DNA from: Phlebiopsis flavidoalba
Lineage: Eukaryota > Basidiomycota > Agaricomycetes > Polyporales > Phanerochaetaceae
Direction: 5' to 3'
Length of the DNA: 64,000 nt
Assembly: GCA_035772785.1 (NCBI GenBank)
Contig: JAOCPU010000017.1
Coordinates: 434,001-498,000, forward strand
The notes under the pieces are model-generated. The model was not told the DNA's origin and did no database searches. It was given only the letters and a program-made list of their open reading frames with translations. Each line of letters begins with the position of its first letter. The stretch's first letter is position 1. A program made the position numbers and the translations under genes. Positions 1 to 11,176 of the stretch are shown piece by piece.

Positions 1-1129
1 CATCACCCTTGTGGTTGTCAATGTGACCATGTTCGCCGCGACTCCTTGGATTCGTGCTCACCACCACAAGTGCGTCCCTTCGCTTGCTCAGTGATCAAAC
101 TCCGATACTTATTCCACCTCAATAGCTTCTTCGAACGCCACCATCGTTTCGCTGGCTGGGCCGTCCCCCGGTTTGTCTTCGTGTGGATCTTCTGCTGTCT
201 GCATTTGCGGATAGCTACAACCCCCCCGAGGAACGGCAAGTTCCACAGCAACGGCAACCACCTAGTCAAGACTCAAGAGTTCTGGTATGCTCTCTTCATC
301 ACCGTCTTGTGAGTAGACCTTTTTTTTCCGCGCGGCGATCGCCACTCATAAATGCATTCAGGATCGGCATCCCCTGGTTTACCGTCCGCAAGGTCCCCCC
401 GTTGAGATCACGACCCCTTCGCCCCGTGTCGCCGTCATCAAGTTCAAGAAGGGTATCCAGCAGGGTCTCCTCGGCCGTATCAGCCGCAGCGCGACGATGA
501 GTACCACGGTTTCTGGTATCATCTCTGAGGGTGTCGAGAGTAACGGCGCACTACATCATCGCCGGTTGTGCAGGGTGACTGGACCCGTGGCCTCGTTAGC
601 GACCCGCCCAAGTTCCTCTACACCTCGTGAGATGAAGGTGCATCGCATACCTTTTCTCTCCTCGACTAGCTCGCTGACTCCAATGACCACAGTTCGCCGG
701 TCTCCCGTACCCTCGCCCACTTCTTCCGTCGTGGTATCGCCATCTGCACAGGTTCCGGTATCGGCGCTGTGCTCTCGACGACCGTGCAGCTCGAGAACTG
801 GTTCCTGATCTGGATCGGCTCAGACATGGAGAAGTCCTTCGGCCCCTGTCCTCTTCGACATGATCCACCGCACGATCCCCAAGGAGCGCTACATTCTCTT
901 CGATACCAAGAAGGAGGGTCGCCGCCCGGACACGATGAAGATGCTCAAGGATATCTACGTCGCCTTCAAGGCGGAAGGTGAGTCTCCCTGCGCCTGTGCA
1001 TTTTGACTAGCTGCTGACAATTTCCCCCAGTCGTCCTCATCACCTCCAACCCCCGCTGGTAACGCCGAACTCATGCAGGGCTGCAAGGAGAACGGCATGC
1101 ACTCGTTCGGCCCTCTCTGGGACTCATAG
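1..1129 (+). CDS. TmpA-like integral membrane oxidoreductase-like protein, C-terminal part (5' end off window)
   Basis: The reading runs off the left edge. Recognisable blocks in order are a membrane part (HRFAGWAV, then KTQEFWYALFITVL), IGIPWFTVRKVPVEITTPSP, GLLGRISRSATM, GIISEGVESN, VQGDWTRGLVSDPPKFLY, FFRRGIAICTGSGIGAVL, NWFLIWIGSDMEKSFG, RRPDTMKMLKDIYVAFKAE and a terminal FGPLWDS before TAG at 1127-1129. This order matches the C-terminal membrane plus ferredoxin-reductase-like nucleotide-binding part of fungal TmpA-type proteins, which can also be fused to an NRPS-like adenylation domain. Introns are visible at 309-361 (clean GT-AG, exact join giving ITVLIGIPW), about 634-692 and about 978-1031. 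At least three single-base shifts are needed, for example in the VQGDWT block and before REMK. Whether an adenylation domain lies upstream cannot be seen. The family is inferred from remembered conserved blocks. Confidence 0.6.
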
Positions 1130-2028
1130 GACGCCTCTCCTTAAAACATGTCGCATAACGCGACACCCCGGTTTACTCCATGGTCGGATCTCATTATGGT
1201 CTCTTTTCCTCTCCATCTCATACACACTCACGCCCATCACGAGCGGCGACATATAGACCGCCATTCACGTCTCCCCCAAACGCATCCTTACTGTAACCAT
1301 ACCATCGCTAGTTGACCTCCCCTGTACATCGCTGTTTCTTGCAATAGATTTGTATGTATTTTAACCCACAAGCGTCGCTTGGTGCGAGATGATGAGCGAG
1401 CGTGTCGTAGTCCGTTTCAGTGTCCATCACGGATGGTCAAAGGAAGGGGGCGCGGGAGAAAGTCCGATGAGTGAACTAACAATACACGTAGGCACGAGAG
1501 CAACGGGAGTGCATTAGGTCCGGAATATGTGCAGAGCGACTAACCAAAAGATGTAAATTAAGCACATGCAGATAGATGACACGAGGGTACTACTACGAGA
1601 TCCTGGATGAATGAGTAGATGCCTGTGTGAAGTGTTCCAGATGTGAAGATGTGAAGATGTCTAATGATGTCCCAATGTGAATGCGAATGCGAAGTAGGAA
1701 TTGTGAAACAGTGCTGGCTGGTGGGGAGGTCCAGAAGTGCAATGGGCGGTAGTCTATGAGTGTCCGAGCGATGCAAACAGCAAGCGAAACCGCAGTTCAC
1801 TAGGTGTTCTATGCGCGCGCACTTTTGGACAGAGCGCGCTTGAATGGTGTGTCCTCTCTCGGTGAGAGTAGGTTTTCCGTCGTACCCGCAGGCGTCGCCG
1901 TGGGATGTTTCATGTGGAGTGAAGTCCCTCTGGCGGTTTGTGGTCCTCTTTGAGAAGGCACCTTCTCGGCCTCGGGATGGCCGGTTCGCAGAGTGTCGCA
2001 TCGTCGTTCTCTACTGAGCGTGCGCGAG
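1130..2028. other. Convergent intergenic region
   Basis: This lies between the tail of the TmpA-like gene and the tail of the DUF4203-like gene. Open frames on both strands are short, overlap each other and show no recognisable motif. The stretch most likely holds two 3' untranslated regions and spacer. Confidence 0.5.
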
Positions 2029-3109
2029 TCAAGTGTCCCAAGAGCGCACACGCTTGAAGGGCTGTTTGAAAATGCGATTGTTGGGCGTAGGCAAGGATCG
2101 GGCTATAATAGATACAGTTTAGAGCACTGGTACGGTTGCAGAGATGATTGGGGACTGACAGTGAGAGCCAATGAGACACCCATGAGCACTTCCGTGGAAA
2201 TCGGGGGGGATCTGTAGTGGTGCTCCCGCATGTATTTAATGTGGGCAGAGTTGGTATCAAAGAGATGCCTTAGACCCATGCTCATTCCAGACTGTTTGTT
2301 GATGATCAAGTCGATACCAAGGAACGTCAAGAACGTGCCGAACCGCAGCAGAGCCTATCACCTGTCGAGGCAGTGAGTTTCCGGAGACGCTGTGAAACAA
2401 AAGCAGCTTACAATTGAAGCCCTCTGGTCTTAGGAATCGTTAGCAGGAACGTGGCCGCGCCCAACACGGCAATAATAAGCCAGTTGGCCCAGAAAGGACT
2501 TGGACTAAGCAGGCCAGGCCGGAATAAGATAATGCGCACTCCGATCGACAGACCTCCCATTGCCCCGAGAGCAGCAATGCCAATAGCCCGCCCCAAAGTT
2601 GAAAACGCCAATCACGAAGCCGCAAGCAAAATGCAGCCAGGACAGAATCATCAACAGGACGTCCCGAGATGCCCCCAGCGCCGAACGCGTTGACAAACGA
2701 CGCCCATACTTGTCTCAGAGTCAGCATTGCGGAGGACCTCGGAGCTGATGAATTACTCACTGCCACCACACCCCCCCGCACTACCAATGGCAGCCCCAGT
2801 CGTCAGTCGGCTGAGCCTGATGCCTCCGAGCATCAGAGGAACGCCGACCGCGAGCGACCCACGCGAGCCAGACGATGGCCGTCACGTTGAAAACCATCGC
2901 CGCCGCCATCGGTTGCAGGTCCTTTTTGCACGATTTCCTGCATTGTTGTCGGTGCAGGTGACATTCGCGATGGCTCCCGAGCCGTCCATAGGTGATGACG
3001 GGGTCACGTTTCGCGAGGGAGACAGGCCTGTTGCGTGCGGATGGTTGTTACGGAAGCGAGAAGTTAGGGCCTGTCACAACGCAGGTGATAGGTAGATCCG
3101 TGAAAGCAT
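2029..3109 (-). CDS. TMEM198/DUF4203 (TM7S3-type) multi-pass membrane protein
   Basis: The minus-strand ATG at 3109-3107 opens a signal-anchor-like start (MLSRIYLSPAL). A short lumenal part follows, then hydrophobic helices: FNVTAIVWLAWVA, VGVPLMLGGIRLSRL, a Gly-rich GAAIGSAGGVVA, DVLLMILSWLHFACGFVIG, GIAALGAMGGLSIG and WLIIAVLGAATFLLTIP. The end reads GTFLTFLGIDLIINKQSGM, then a PISTEVLMGVSLALT / PILAYAQ block and a basic tail NRIFKQPFKRVRSWDT before TGA (2029-2031). Helix order and the LGIDL and PILAYAQ blocks fit the fungal DUF4203 (TM198-like) family, whose function is poorly known. Introns are seen at 2709-2760, about 2362-2411 and about 2102-2163, all GT-AG on the minus strand. Several one-base shifts interrupt the frame, including one right after the start peptide. 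The start is chosen because it precedes the hydrophobic leader. Confidence 0.7.
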
Positions 3110-6100
3110 TGTGGAAATTAATGAGGATGCGCACAAGTGGGTGAGTTCTCGTTTCGTGATTATTAGATTCAGTAACGACGGCATGGAGTGAAAAACCCGA
3201 GAGGTAGTGGCGCAGCGGTGGAGTGTATGGAGGTAGCTACGAAGAGGTCGGAAAGTCAATCTGAGACCGCCTGCAAGACGAGCAGTAGTGAAGGAGCGAC
3301 TTGGTAGTAAAGAACGACAAGAAAGTAGTTGGAAACGAACACGAAACGCGAGAAAAAACAAACGCCGGTTGCGTAAGGGACAGAAGATAAATAAGGCATG
3401 TCGTAAATAGAGTGATGGCGATGCGCGTGGAGGGGTAAACTCTAACAGAAAAGAAGTTCTCTTTCCATTCCGGTATGTTCAGGGTCGCGTCTGGGCTCGA
3501 TAGCCTGAGTGTCAAGTCAGGCCTCAGTTGAAGGCAGTCCGCCGCCGTTAAAGGTGGCAGGTGAATACCAGTAGTACCCAGTTCTTAAGATTTTGTCTTT
3601 ATAAAATTACAAAATGCGACGCGTGGCCCACGGCATGTCATGTAAGAGAGATAGACCGTCCTCGTTAATATACGCAGACTTCGGTCGGGTACTCTAGCGA
3701 AGGCAGTTTTACTCGCGCGGGGACGAGGAGCCATACGTCCGTAACGGTCCGTTGGGCCGGATAGTGTCCTTGCCCGCTCGGAGCTGTGGGCGAGACTCTG
3801 CTAGTCGAGCTCTTGATAGTACAGCTGGGTCGGTCGCCCTCTTCAGCTGCTCGCTTTGAACCTGTGAGAAGAAGGTTTCTCAACGAGAACGTCCCTTCCA
3901 TCTCATAAGTGAGAAGATTCATAACGCGGGTGCGCGGGCATCGCGCGGAGTTTACGTTCCCCCCCCCCCCCCCCCCGTCCGAGCACGCGATCTTCGGAGT
4001 GGGCGGCAGCCCCAGGGACACCTCCGCGCCGCATGCCATTTGAGCTCGTTCTGAATTGCCTCATATGCTGACAGACATCGGTCAGCAACGACGACCGAAG
4101 TGCGAGAAGAAATTATTTCCTACCTTGGCGGTCCGCCGTGTTTCACGTCTTGATTGAATGCTTAGAAGGTAGGATCGGTCCAAAGTGCGGTTATCCCACT
4201 GTCTCGACGTGACGTAAGGGAACAAGTTACGGGGCGACCTGATAAATGGCAGACGAAAGCAAATACGACAACGGTTTTTTGAGGAATTCGAATAATATGC
4301 TGATTGCAACCCGATAAGGCCAGATTGAGGCCCAGCAAGCCGACTCTTGACGGGAGATGAGGGGATCGGTAAAGAGCCACGAAGAAAATACAGTCTATGT
4401 CGAGTGGCTCCGAAACGGAAGGGCCCCAAGATGAATAACATTTCTTGCACGCAGCTGTAAACGCCCAAGGAGGACGAAGCTCCCACTTTTTACGGGATAC
4501 GTCGATCAGAAAGTTGGCGGGACGTGGTGTCGCAGATCAACTCAACGATACGAATAATTATGAGACGATATTGTAGACCAGAAGAATAGAGTGCAGAAGC
4601 TTCATAACATAATAGGCGGTGGATTGAAATACACCGTGGGTTCAAGTATTCTTTTGCGTGGTTTTACAATTCTTACCCACCCCAAGGCGTCCATGACCAA
4701 ATCTGCGAGAATCATTATCATCTTTGATTTGTACAGCATGAAAAAATCATGCTCACCTGTCCATAAGCTCGATCTAGTAGTGGTATTCTTCAACGTTTCG
4801 TATGAATTCTCCTTTACCGTCAAATGAATATACCTCGTCGAATTGCGGGACTTGCCGATACTCAGGATGATACATCCGCGCGATACGCTTCTCGCACTCC
4901 CGCTTTCAGGTCTGCTCTCCATCGGCAACCCGGACTTTTCTCCCAGCAGTTCGCTAGTAGTTGGGGCCAGATCGAGAGTTCGGGCCAGTGCTGTTAAGAA
5001 GGAGTCATAGTGCGTAAGCCAAAGAACGACAAAGCTCCTATAAATCCCATATGTGATGATGTTTTTAGAGCGGGGTAAAAGCTTTTATCAGGTCGGTGGA
5101 TCGACCCAGTCAAGCTCTCAACGGCGTTTATTGAATTCCGGAAGAATGGGTTATATTGAGTAGCTTTCTACTGGGGATAACTCTGCTCATGCTATGATTA
5201 CCGCTGATTAATGCCACGAGGTAGATGGGCATCTTGTGGAATCTAATCAAGGAGGGGATGTGGAGTACTGCGTACTGTTGACCACACCTATTGTACAACA
5301 TTAGATGAAGAGATTGTGGATTTACAGTGGGACCTTAGGTCCCACAACGGGGTTGGATCTCACTCACGCTCCCAAGTCCGCATAAACTATTGCCAGGCAC
5401 TTGCGCCTCTCGACTGAAGCTCTGCACACTGAAAGCAATGCGGAACCACACATTCGTCATAACGTCAAGAGCCTTAAGCGTAGAACGCTTTGAGTCACGA
5501 TGCCTCGGGCTTTCGACGGGATCTTGTCACGTACAAAATAAAACCCACTCTCTGAGACCGCGTCAAACAGGGTGGCTACCCCCCATTCGCGCTTTTGACT
5601 TGTAGCGTACTGCTGCTCTCGGATGTGGAAAGGAGAGCAGATTGTAGACTCGCGCCTGTTGCTTCCCAACAATAGTTCTCCTGTGCTGGATGGAGTAGCC
5701 ATTCGTGGAGTTACCTAGCAAGACGGAACATGCTATTGGTCCGTCCTTACGGCACGCCGCGGTGTTGGCTCGAGGTGGGCCGGGCCCGTGTCGGGATTCG
5801 GGACACGGCGGACGGCTGTCTGAGGCGAGCAGAACGAGCTGCTGCTAGTTTGGCGGGGCCTGCTTGGGAATCGGACGATTGTTGTTACTACTGCATCATT
5901 AGCAGAATGGCGATCATCCGGCTTGTGGTACTGACGTGTTCTGTGTGCCGGATGTGGATTGGCCCGGAGAGTTCGAAGAATCACAACCTCGACGGGGGCA
6001 GCTCGACCACAAAAAACGTATGCTCCGACCAAGTATAACAGAGCAAAGCTCACCTAAGGGGTGAATTGCTAGCTGCCGTCAACTCTCGCAATCCGCGGCG

Positions 6101-6378
6101 ATTATCGCAGGTCGAATAAGTTAGGTAGAGTAGATGGTGGAAGAAGATGAGCAAGGCCAAAGCCAGGCCATGACGGAGGCGAGCGCCTCGGTGGAGGAAA
6201 GGCCACGCGAGCTTATGGCAAAAATAGGGCCTAAACTTAGGTTTCCCACGAATATTGGAGTTCCCACGGGGTTACACGTCTGTGACGTCCAGGTGGGCGC
6301 GGGCAGGTCGAGCCAAAGCTTGTCTGTACGTCCACGTCCTTTCCACCTCTCGCGGCCGGCGGTCCTCCTTCGTTTGCA
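3110..6378. other. Gene-poor intergenic region, no supported gene
   Basis: This 3.3-kb stretch separates the divergently oriented DUF4203 gene and ERD2. Frames of 60-134 codons occur on both strands (for example 3665-4039 minus, 4082-4486 minus, 5730-6038 plus and 5733-6053 minus), but they overlap antisense and none has a recognisable motif, splice structure or family resemblance. The middle (about 4.0-5.4 kb) is AT-richer than the flanks. It may be decayed transposon sequence, but no terminal repeats or transposase residues were recognised. Confidence 0.45.
3959..3976. repeat. Poly-C homopolymer (18 C)
   Basis: An uninterrupted run of 18 C residues. Such tracts are a common place for length errors in sequencing, so any frame crossing it is unreliable. 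Confidence 0.95.
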
Positions 6379-7288
6379 ATGAATCTCTTTCGACTCTTTG
6401 GTATGTCGAATGTGCTGGCCCAATGAATGACAAGCTTGACAACCTGGTTGTACAGGGGGACCTGTCCCATTTGGCTTCAATACTCATCCTCCTTCACAAG
6501 ATACAGACAACGCGTTCATGTAGAGGTGTGTTTGTCCATGAGATGTTATTGACTTTCTTGACATACTAGAGTCTGCTTGCTCTAGGTATCTCATTCAAGA
6601 CACAGGCACTATACGTCGCTGTATTTGTCTCGCGGTAGCCTCGACCTGTTTTCAGAATGGGTTTCCCTATACAACTTCTGCATGAAGATCTTCTTCATTG
6701 CCAGTAGCTGCCTACATCCTCTATCTTATGCAATATCAATTCCGGCCAACGCATGATCCCTCCATCGACACGTTCAAAGTGGGAATACCTGCTCGGTCCC
6801 TGCGTAATTTTGGCGTTGCTCTTCAACTACAAGGGTTCACGGTAGCGGAGATTTTATGGTCATTCTCGATCTTCCTGGAGTCCGTAGCCATCCTTCCTCA
6901 GCTATTTATGCTCCAGAGGACAGGAGAGGCAGAGACTATCACGACACATTTACTTGGCCGCGCTCGGCGCGTACAGGGCTTCTGTACATTCCCAATTGGA
7001 TTTACAGGCGAGTGAGACTACGCCGTGCTTCTCATGCATGCCGTAGTAATTGCTTGAATATTCTAGGTACTTCACGGAAGGCGTAGTTGACCCCATCGCG
7101 GTCACAGCTGGTTCTGGTACAGACTGCGCTATACGCAGACTTCTTCTACGTGTACTTCACCAAGTAAACGTACTCCTTACGCTCGTACTTCTGTCTCACA
7201 TGCTCATTAAGATTCTTCCGTCCCTTCTTTTCCTGTGCTCGCGTGATGAAGAGTAATGCAAGGGCAGAAGTTCGAGCTGCCAGCATAA
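6379..7288 (+). CDS. ERD2: ER lumen protein-retaining receptor (KDEL/HDEL receptor)
   Basis: Seven-helix receptor that binds C-terminal K/HDEL signals in the Golgi and returns escaped ER residents in COPI vesicles. The ATG at 6379 gives MNLFRLFGDLSHLASILI, the family's usual start. Further blocks are LLHKIQTTRSCRGISFKTQ, YNFCMKIFFIASS, FRPTHDPSIDTFKVEYLLG, FTVAEILWSFSIFLESVA, ILPQLFMLQRTGEAETIT, YIPNWIYR, YFTEGVVDPIAVTAG and the C-terminus KVMQGQKFELPA before TAA (7286-7288). Introns: 6401-6455, 6526-6585, 7008-7066 (apparent GC-AG) and 7164-7251, all joining in frame. One-base shifts occur near 6636, 6710 and 6785. The length is about normal for the family once these are allowed for. The next gene is a cargo lectin of the same pathway. 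Confidence 0.93.
7008..7066 (+). other. Apparent GC-AG intron in ERD2
   Basis: The exon ends TACAG and the intron begins GCGAGT and ends TTCTAG, giving an exact join WIYR|YFTEG (AG + G TAC). The donor is GC instead of GT with a good match to the rest of the donor consensus, as expected for the minor GC-AG class. A single substitution error of GT to GC would look the same. Confidence 0.6.
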
Positions 7289-7694
7289 AATGATTGTATT
7301 TAGTCGCGTCTTAATCATTGGCTTTTCTGCCTACTCTCGAGCCACGAACGCACATATTTATGCGCTGGGCAGGTGCCGCGAAAGATTATACAGTCGGGTA
7401 GTCGTAAAATCGTTATAGCTGTCATTTGTGTGCATGGCAATTGTATAGGAGAAGCGATGAACGAACACGGTCATCATACGTGGTGGGCGCGACATCCGTT
7501 TTGGCGCCTGGATACCAAGTCTCCTTGACCTGCCACCGTCGACAACATTTTGCGAAAAACCTCGCCCAGAGGGCCCACTTCACTTCTACTTCTGGGTTTG
7601 CTATCTTTCTGACCTCTTAATACTGTAACTTTACGGAAACCGCTCGCGTACCGCCCCGACGTTCCTTTTCGACCCAACTATATCTCGCTCCGCG
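7289..7694. other. ERD2 to lectin spacer
   Basis: About 400 bases holding the ERD2 3' end and the lectin promoter. It contains a short frame at 7426-7620 with no recognisable content. No TATA box stands out next to the lectin start. Confidence 0.4.
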
Positions 7695-9456
7695 ATGCTG
7701 CTGAGCGGTCTACTGTGTTCCGCGCTCAGCCTATTGCCTCTCGGTGCTTTGGCCGCGCTGGATGAACGGAAGCGAAGATAGCAAACAGGACTATTGAGCG
7801 GGTGAGTGCTACAACACGTTGTAAGGCTCCTTTCGTACGCGTATGGCAGAGCTGTCAAAGTGGTGGTATGCTAGGCACTTTGCTGCCCAGACTCTACTGC
7901 AGCTCTACTACTATCCCCATCGTCCTATACCTGCTTCTACGCAATATCCAGGTCTCAAAAACGTCTCAAAGCGTGTGGTTGACTAATTTATCTTTCCATA
8001 GACTGTCGCCTTGCGCACACATTCGATATATGCACCATACATTGACCAAGACTTGCAAAACCGGTGCGTCTCGACGTAACAGGATCTATCCCACACCTTC
8101 CCCTGACGAACCAATTTGCGTAGATGGTGGGATTTTGGCGCAGACGCGATCATTGTACGTATGTGCTTTTTCTGCGTGCTGCGTGCCACGCACTGAATAT
8201 ATGTACTACAGAACACCAATAAGCATGTCCGTCTCACGAGAAACAAGGCCTTCTCAAATGGTACGCTTGATTATGCTAATGGCCTGACCACGCTCAAAGA
8301 GTTCTCGAAGGGATGGCTTTGGTCGCGTCTCCCACTCACCGCAGCCAACTGGATACTTGAAGTAGAGTTCAAGGTACGTCATGATGGTTTCACCGGAGGC
8401 TGAGGCCTTACTACGATATTTCAGATATCCGGGGAGGTCATCACATCTCTTCGGAGACGGTATATGGCGTTTTTTGGCTTTACTACAGGACGGGCACAGC
8501 CTGGCCCTGTGTTTGGCAGCATCGGTGAGCCGAATACGCATCATTAGTCGTAGTCGAAGCATCAAGCCTTTGCTTTACAGACAACTTTGAAGGACTCGGA
8601 GTGTTCCTGGACACGTAAGAACGTACCTATTAAACAAGGAAAGCGCCCATGACTAAACGGCTACAGCTATGCGAACTCGCGGGCACACATATTCCTTCCC
8701 CCGCGTCGTTGGAATGATTGGAGATGGAAAAACGCAGTATGACCAAGCCAACGACGGAGAGGCCCAACAAAGTTGGTGCCTGTGCTCGGCGAATTTCCGT
8801 AGGACGAACGTTGCTACGAAACTGAAGATTACATACATTAAGGACACATATCTGAATGTGAGTTGACGAACATATCCGGTGTAACCACTGAAGGCTAACT
8901 CAGAATTCCTAGGTCCAAATTCAGTACAGAGCATGTAAGTCGAGCCATCACTTCATACCCACGACTTGTTCACATTGACTTTTCTTTAGGGGATGATTGG
9001 ACAGAATGCTTTACTGTTCACGGAGTCAGCCTTCCCACCGTCACACCATACATTGGCATTTCCGCAACTGGACCGAGAGATGTGTCAGATGCCCCATGAG
9101 TACGCGACCCGTCCATTCTTCCCTATATTTTCTAACGTGTATCATTCGTTCCGTTCCAGTGTGGTGGCTGTCACGACGTACTCCGCTATCCTATCAAGCC
9201 CAGGTGAGGCACTCCCCGTGATCAGTTCAGAAACAACAGGCCCACGGAGGCAGGACTCTTCATGGACCTCTCAATCACTGAAGTTCCCTCCTATTTGGTA
9301 CCGGTCCTCTCGGCGATCTTCTTTGCCTGGAAATATGTACGTGATCGTGCGAAGCAAGTCAGGGGCGGAAAAAGGGATTTGGCTCGGGCTTAGGCAGCAT
9401 GGGGGCCGGGCTGGACCGTCGCTAGGAAGGGCTTTTACGATAGCAAAAGGTTCTAG
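7695..9456 (+). CDS. L-type (legume-like) lectin, VIP36/ERGIC-53/Emp47 type
   Basis: Type I membrane lectin that binds high-mannose glycoproteins and escorts them between ER and Golgi. The ATG at 7695 opens a clear signal peptide, MLLSGLLCSALSLLPLGALA. The lectin domain follows: THSIYAPYIDQDLQNRW, WDFGADAIVNTNKHVRLT, GWLWSRLPLTAANW, FEFKISG-type strand, HLFGDG, RAQPGPVFGSI, NFEGLGVFLDTYANSR, FPRVVGMIGDGKTQYDQAN, RTNVATKLKITYIKDTYLNV, YRAWDDWTECFTVHGVSLP and a DAH / VVAVTTYSAIL block. A single transmembrane helix (VPSYLVPVLSAIFFAWKYV) precedes a short basic tail ending YDSKRF before TAG (9454-9456). The KRF end resembles the KRFY tail of VIP36. Several GT-AG introns split the domain, and one-base shifts are frequent. 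VIP36-like is preferred over Emp47 because no coiled coil was seen between lectin and membrane parts. Confidence 0.85.
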
Positions 9457-9944
9457 GCGTATGTTTTCTTGTTTTCTGATGTATCTAGTGGTTCTCGTGT
9501 ACGTCTTACGCCTTACCTCTCTGAGTGTACGCCGCTGGGATGCGTAAGGTTGTGAATGACCGTACTGATTTTCGGTTTGGCCTGCTGCTACTGTTCAACG
9601 CTTAGGTCGAATGTTCATGCGAACCACCCTTGCTTCTCTATACTGCGGCGTCGGGCGTATCGGTGCAACTCTTGTGACATCCAATCGAACTCTGTTCCTG
9701 CATATCATACCTTACCCTCCGAAGACTGATCCTGGGAGTGTATCACGAGAGAGTCCTCGGAGGTGCGCCGCAGGCTCAGGACAGCCCTGCCAGCCTCGGT
9801 GATCATGACCTCCCTTAAATGCCTCTTCGGTCTCCCGAAGCCAAGCCTCGAGGCGGCTCGTCCTGAACCACAACACCCGCGTACGCATACCTCACCACCG
9901 TCGACGGCGCCGCGCTCACCATCAGAGACCCGCGCACACGAGTA

Positions 9945-11176
9945 ATGCCGTCACCTGTAAACGCCTCGTATGTCGAGGCCTGGCTGCCCGGCTTTGATGA
10001 CCACCAGTTCTACACCCGGACGTACCCTGCCACCTTCCCGAAGGCAGTCGTGCTCTTCGTCCCACGGCTTCGCAGAACATGTTTGGACGCTATGAACAAG
10101 CACATGTTAGGTATCCCGGACACAGCATTACCGTGTTCGCGTACGATCTGAGGGGCTACGGGCGTACGGCCCTCGACGCGGCGAACAAAGAGCAAGGGAC
10201 GCCGCGTATGGCAAAGACAAACTGGAATTGGCAGATGCAGGATATCGAGTTCTTTGCGAAGCGGTTGACGAAAGAGTATCACGGGACATTTCCGCTGTTC
10301 CTTATGGGCCACTCTGCGGTATGTCTCAATACATATGGTCAGGGGCCGAGCTAAAAACTGAGACTTGTTTAGGGTGGAGGACAGACTCTCGCGTACTTTA
10401 CGCGAACCCTTCCTGTACCTCCAACGGCCGAAGGTGCCAAGTTGTTCAAGGCCGTCATCGCTGTGCCAGCCCGTGCCTTACCCCTCACCTACCCAAAAGC
10501 CGAAAGTCGTCAGATGGGCTGGAGCCAAGCTGGCACTCATTCGTGCCATACCAACTCAATCGCGGCCGATGTCGGTGTGGAGGTATGCTTGCCACTATTG
10601 CATTTTGGCTTCCCGACTAACGTTGTCTCCAGAATATCACCCGAACGAGACTGTGAGGGAAGCATACCTCAAGGACCCTCTCATCAAGAAGATGGGAACC
10701 CTTGAAGGGGCTCGATGACATGCTTTCAGGAGTGCGTATCTTCTCTCTGCACTCAGAACCATGGCTAATCCACATGCTAGTGGACTTGAGGAGAAGCTGC
10801 TCACGCGACTGATGATTGGCAGCGATGGCCGAAGGACCTTCCTCTCTTACATCTATCATGTCGGGTGGCGACAAGCGGATTAACGTGCGTCTTGCTCGTC
10901 AGCATTTGTCTTTCGTATCCGCTGACGACGATCGAACACGCATAGGTGACCAGCAGCAAAGCTGTCGCAAGAGTTCTACTAACAAAGTACCTGCGGGCCG
11001 ACAAAGAAAGCTAGCTATCTCTCTTCGGAGGGCAAGTTTCACTGTCCCATCTGTTCGTTGAGCATTCACATGACTTTGAGGCGATCTCTATTCAGGGTGG
11101 CTACCACGAGCTTGTTCATCGACGGATGCGTATGGCTATGTTTGACCGCTTGGAGCTGGGTGAACGAGTCCATGTG
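9945..11176 (+). CDS. Monoglyceride-lipase-like alpha/beta hydrolase (serine aminopeptidase S33 fold)
   Basis: The ATG at 9945 begins MPSPVNASYVEAWLPG, followed by QFYTRTYPA and PKAVVLFVHGFAEHVGRYE, which carries the oxyanion HG motif of this family. Next are ITVFAYDLRGYGRTALD, WQMQDIEFFAKRLTKEY and the nucleophile elbow FLMGHSAGGG, where an intron (10319-10372) splits A from GGG in frame. Later blocks are NETVREAYLKDPL, GLEEKLL, VTSSKAVARV and the catalytic-His region GGYHELVH, ending WSWVNESM then TGA (11174-11176). Further introns lie near 10582-10632 and 10731-10779. Members hydrolyse monoacylglycerols or related esters, and substrate cannot be decided here. Frameshifts occur around the HGF motif and in the last exon. 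An earlier start near 9799 is possible but adds no recognisable family sequence. Confidence 0.78.
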
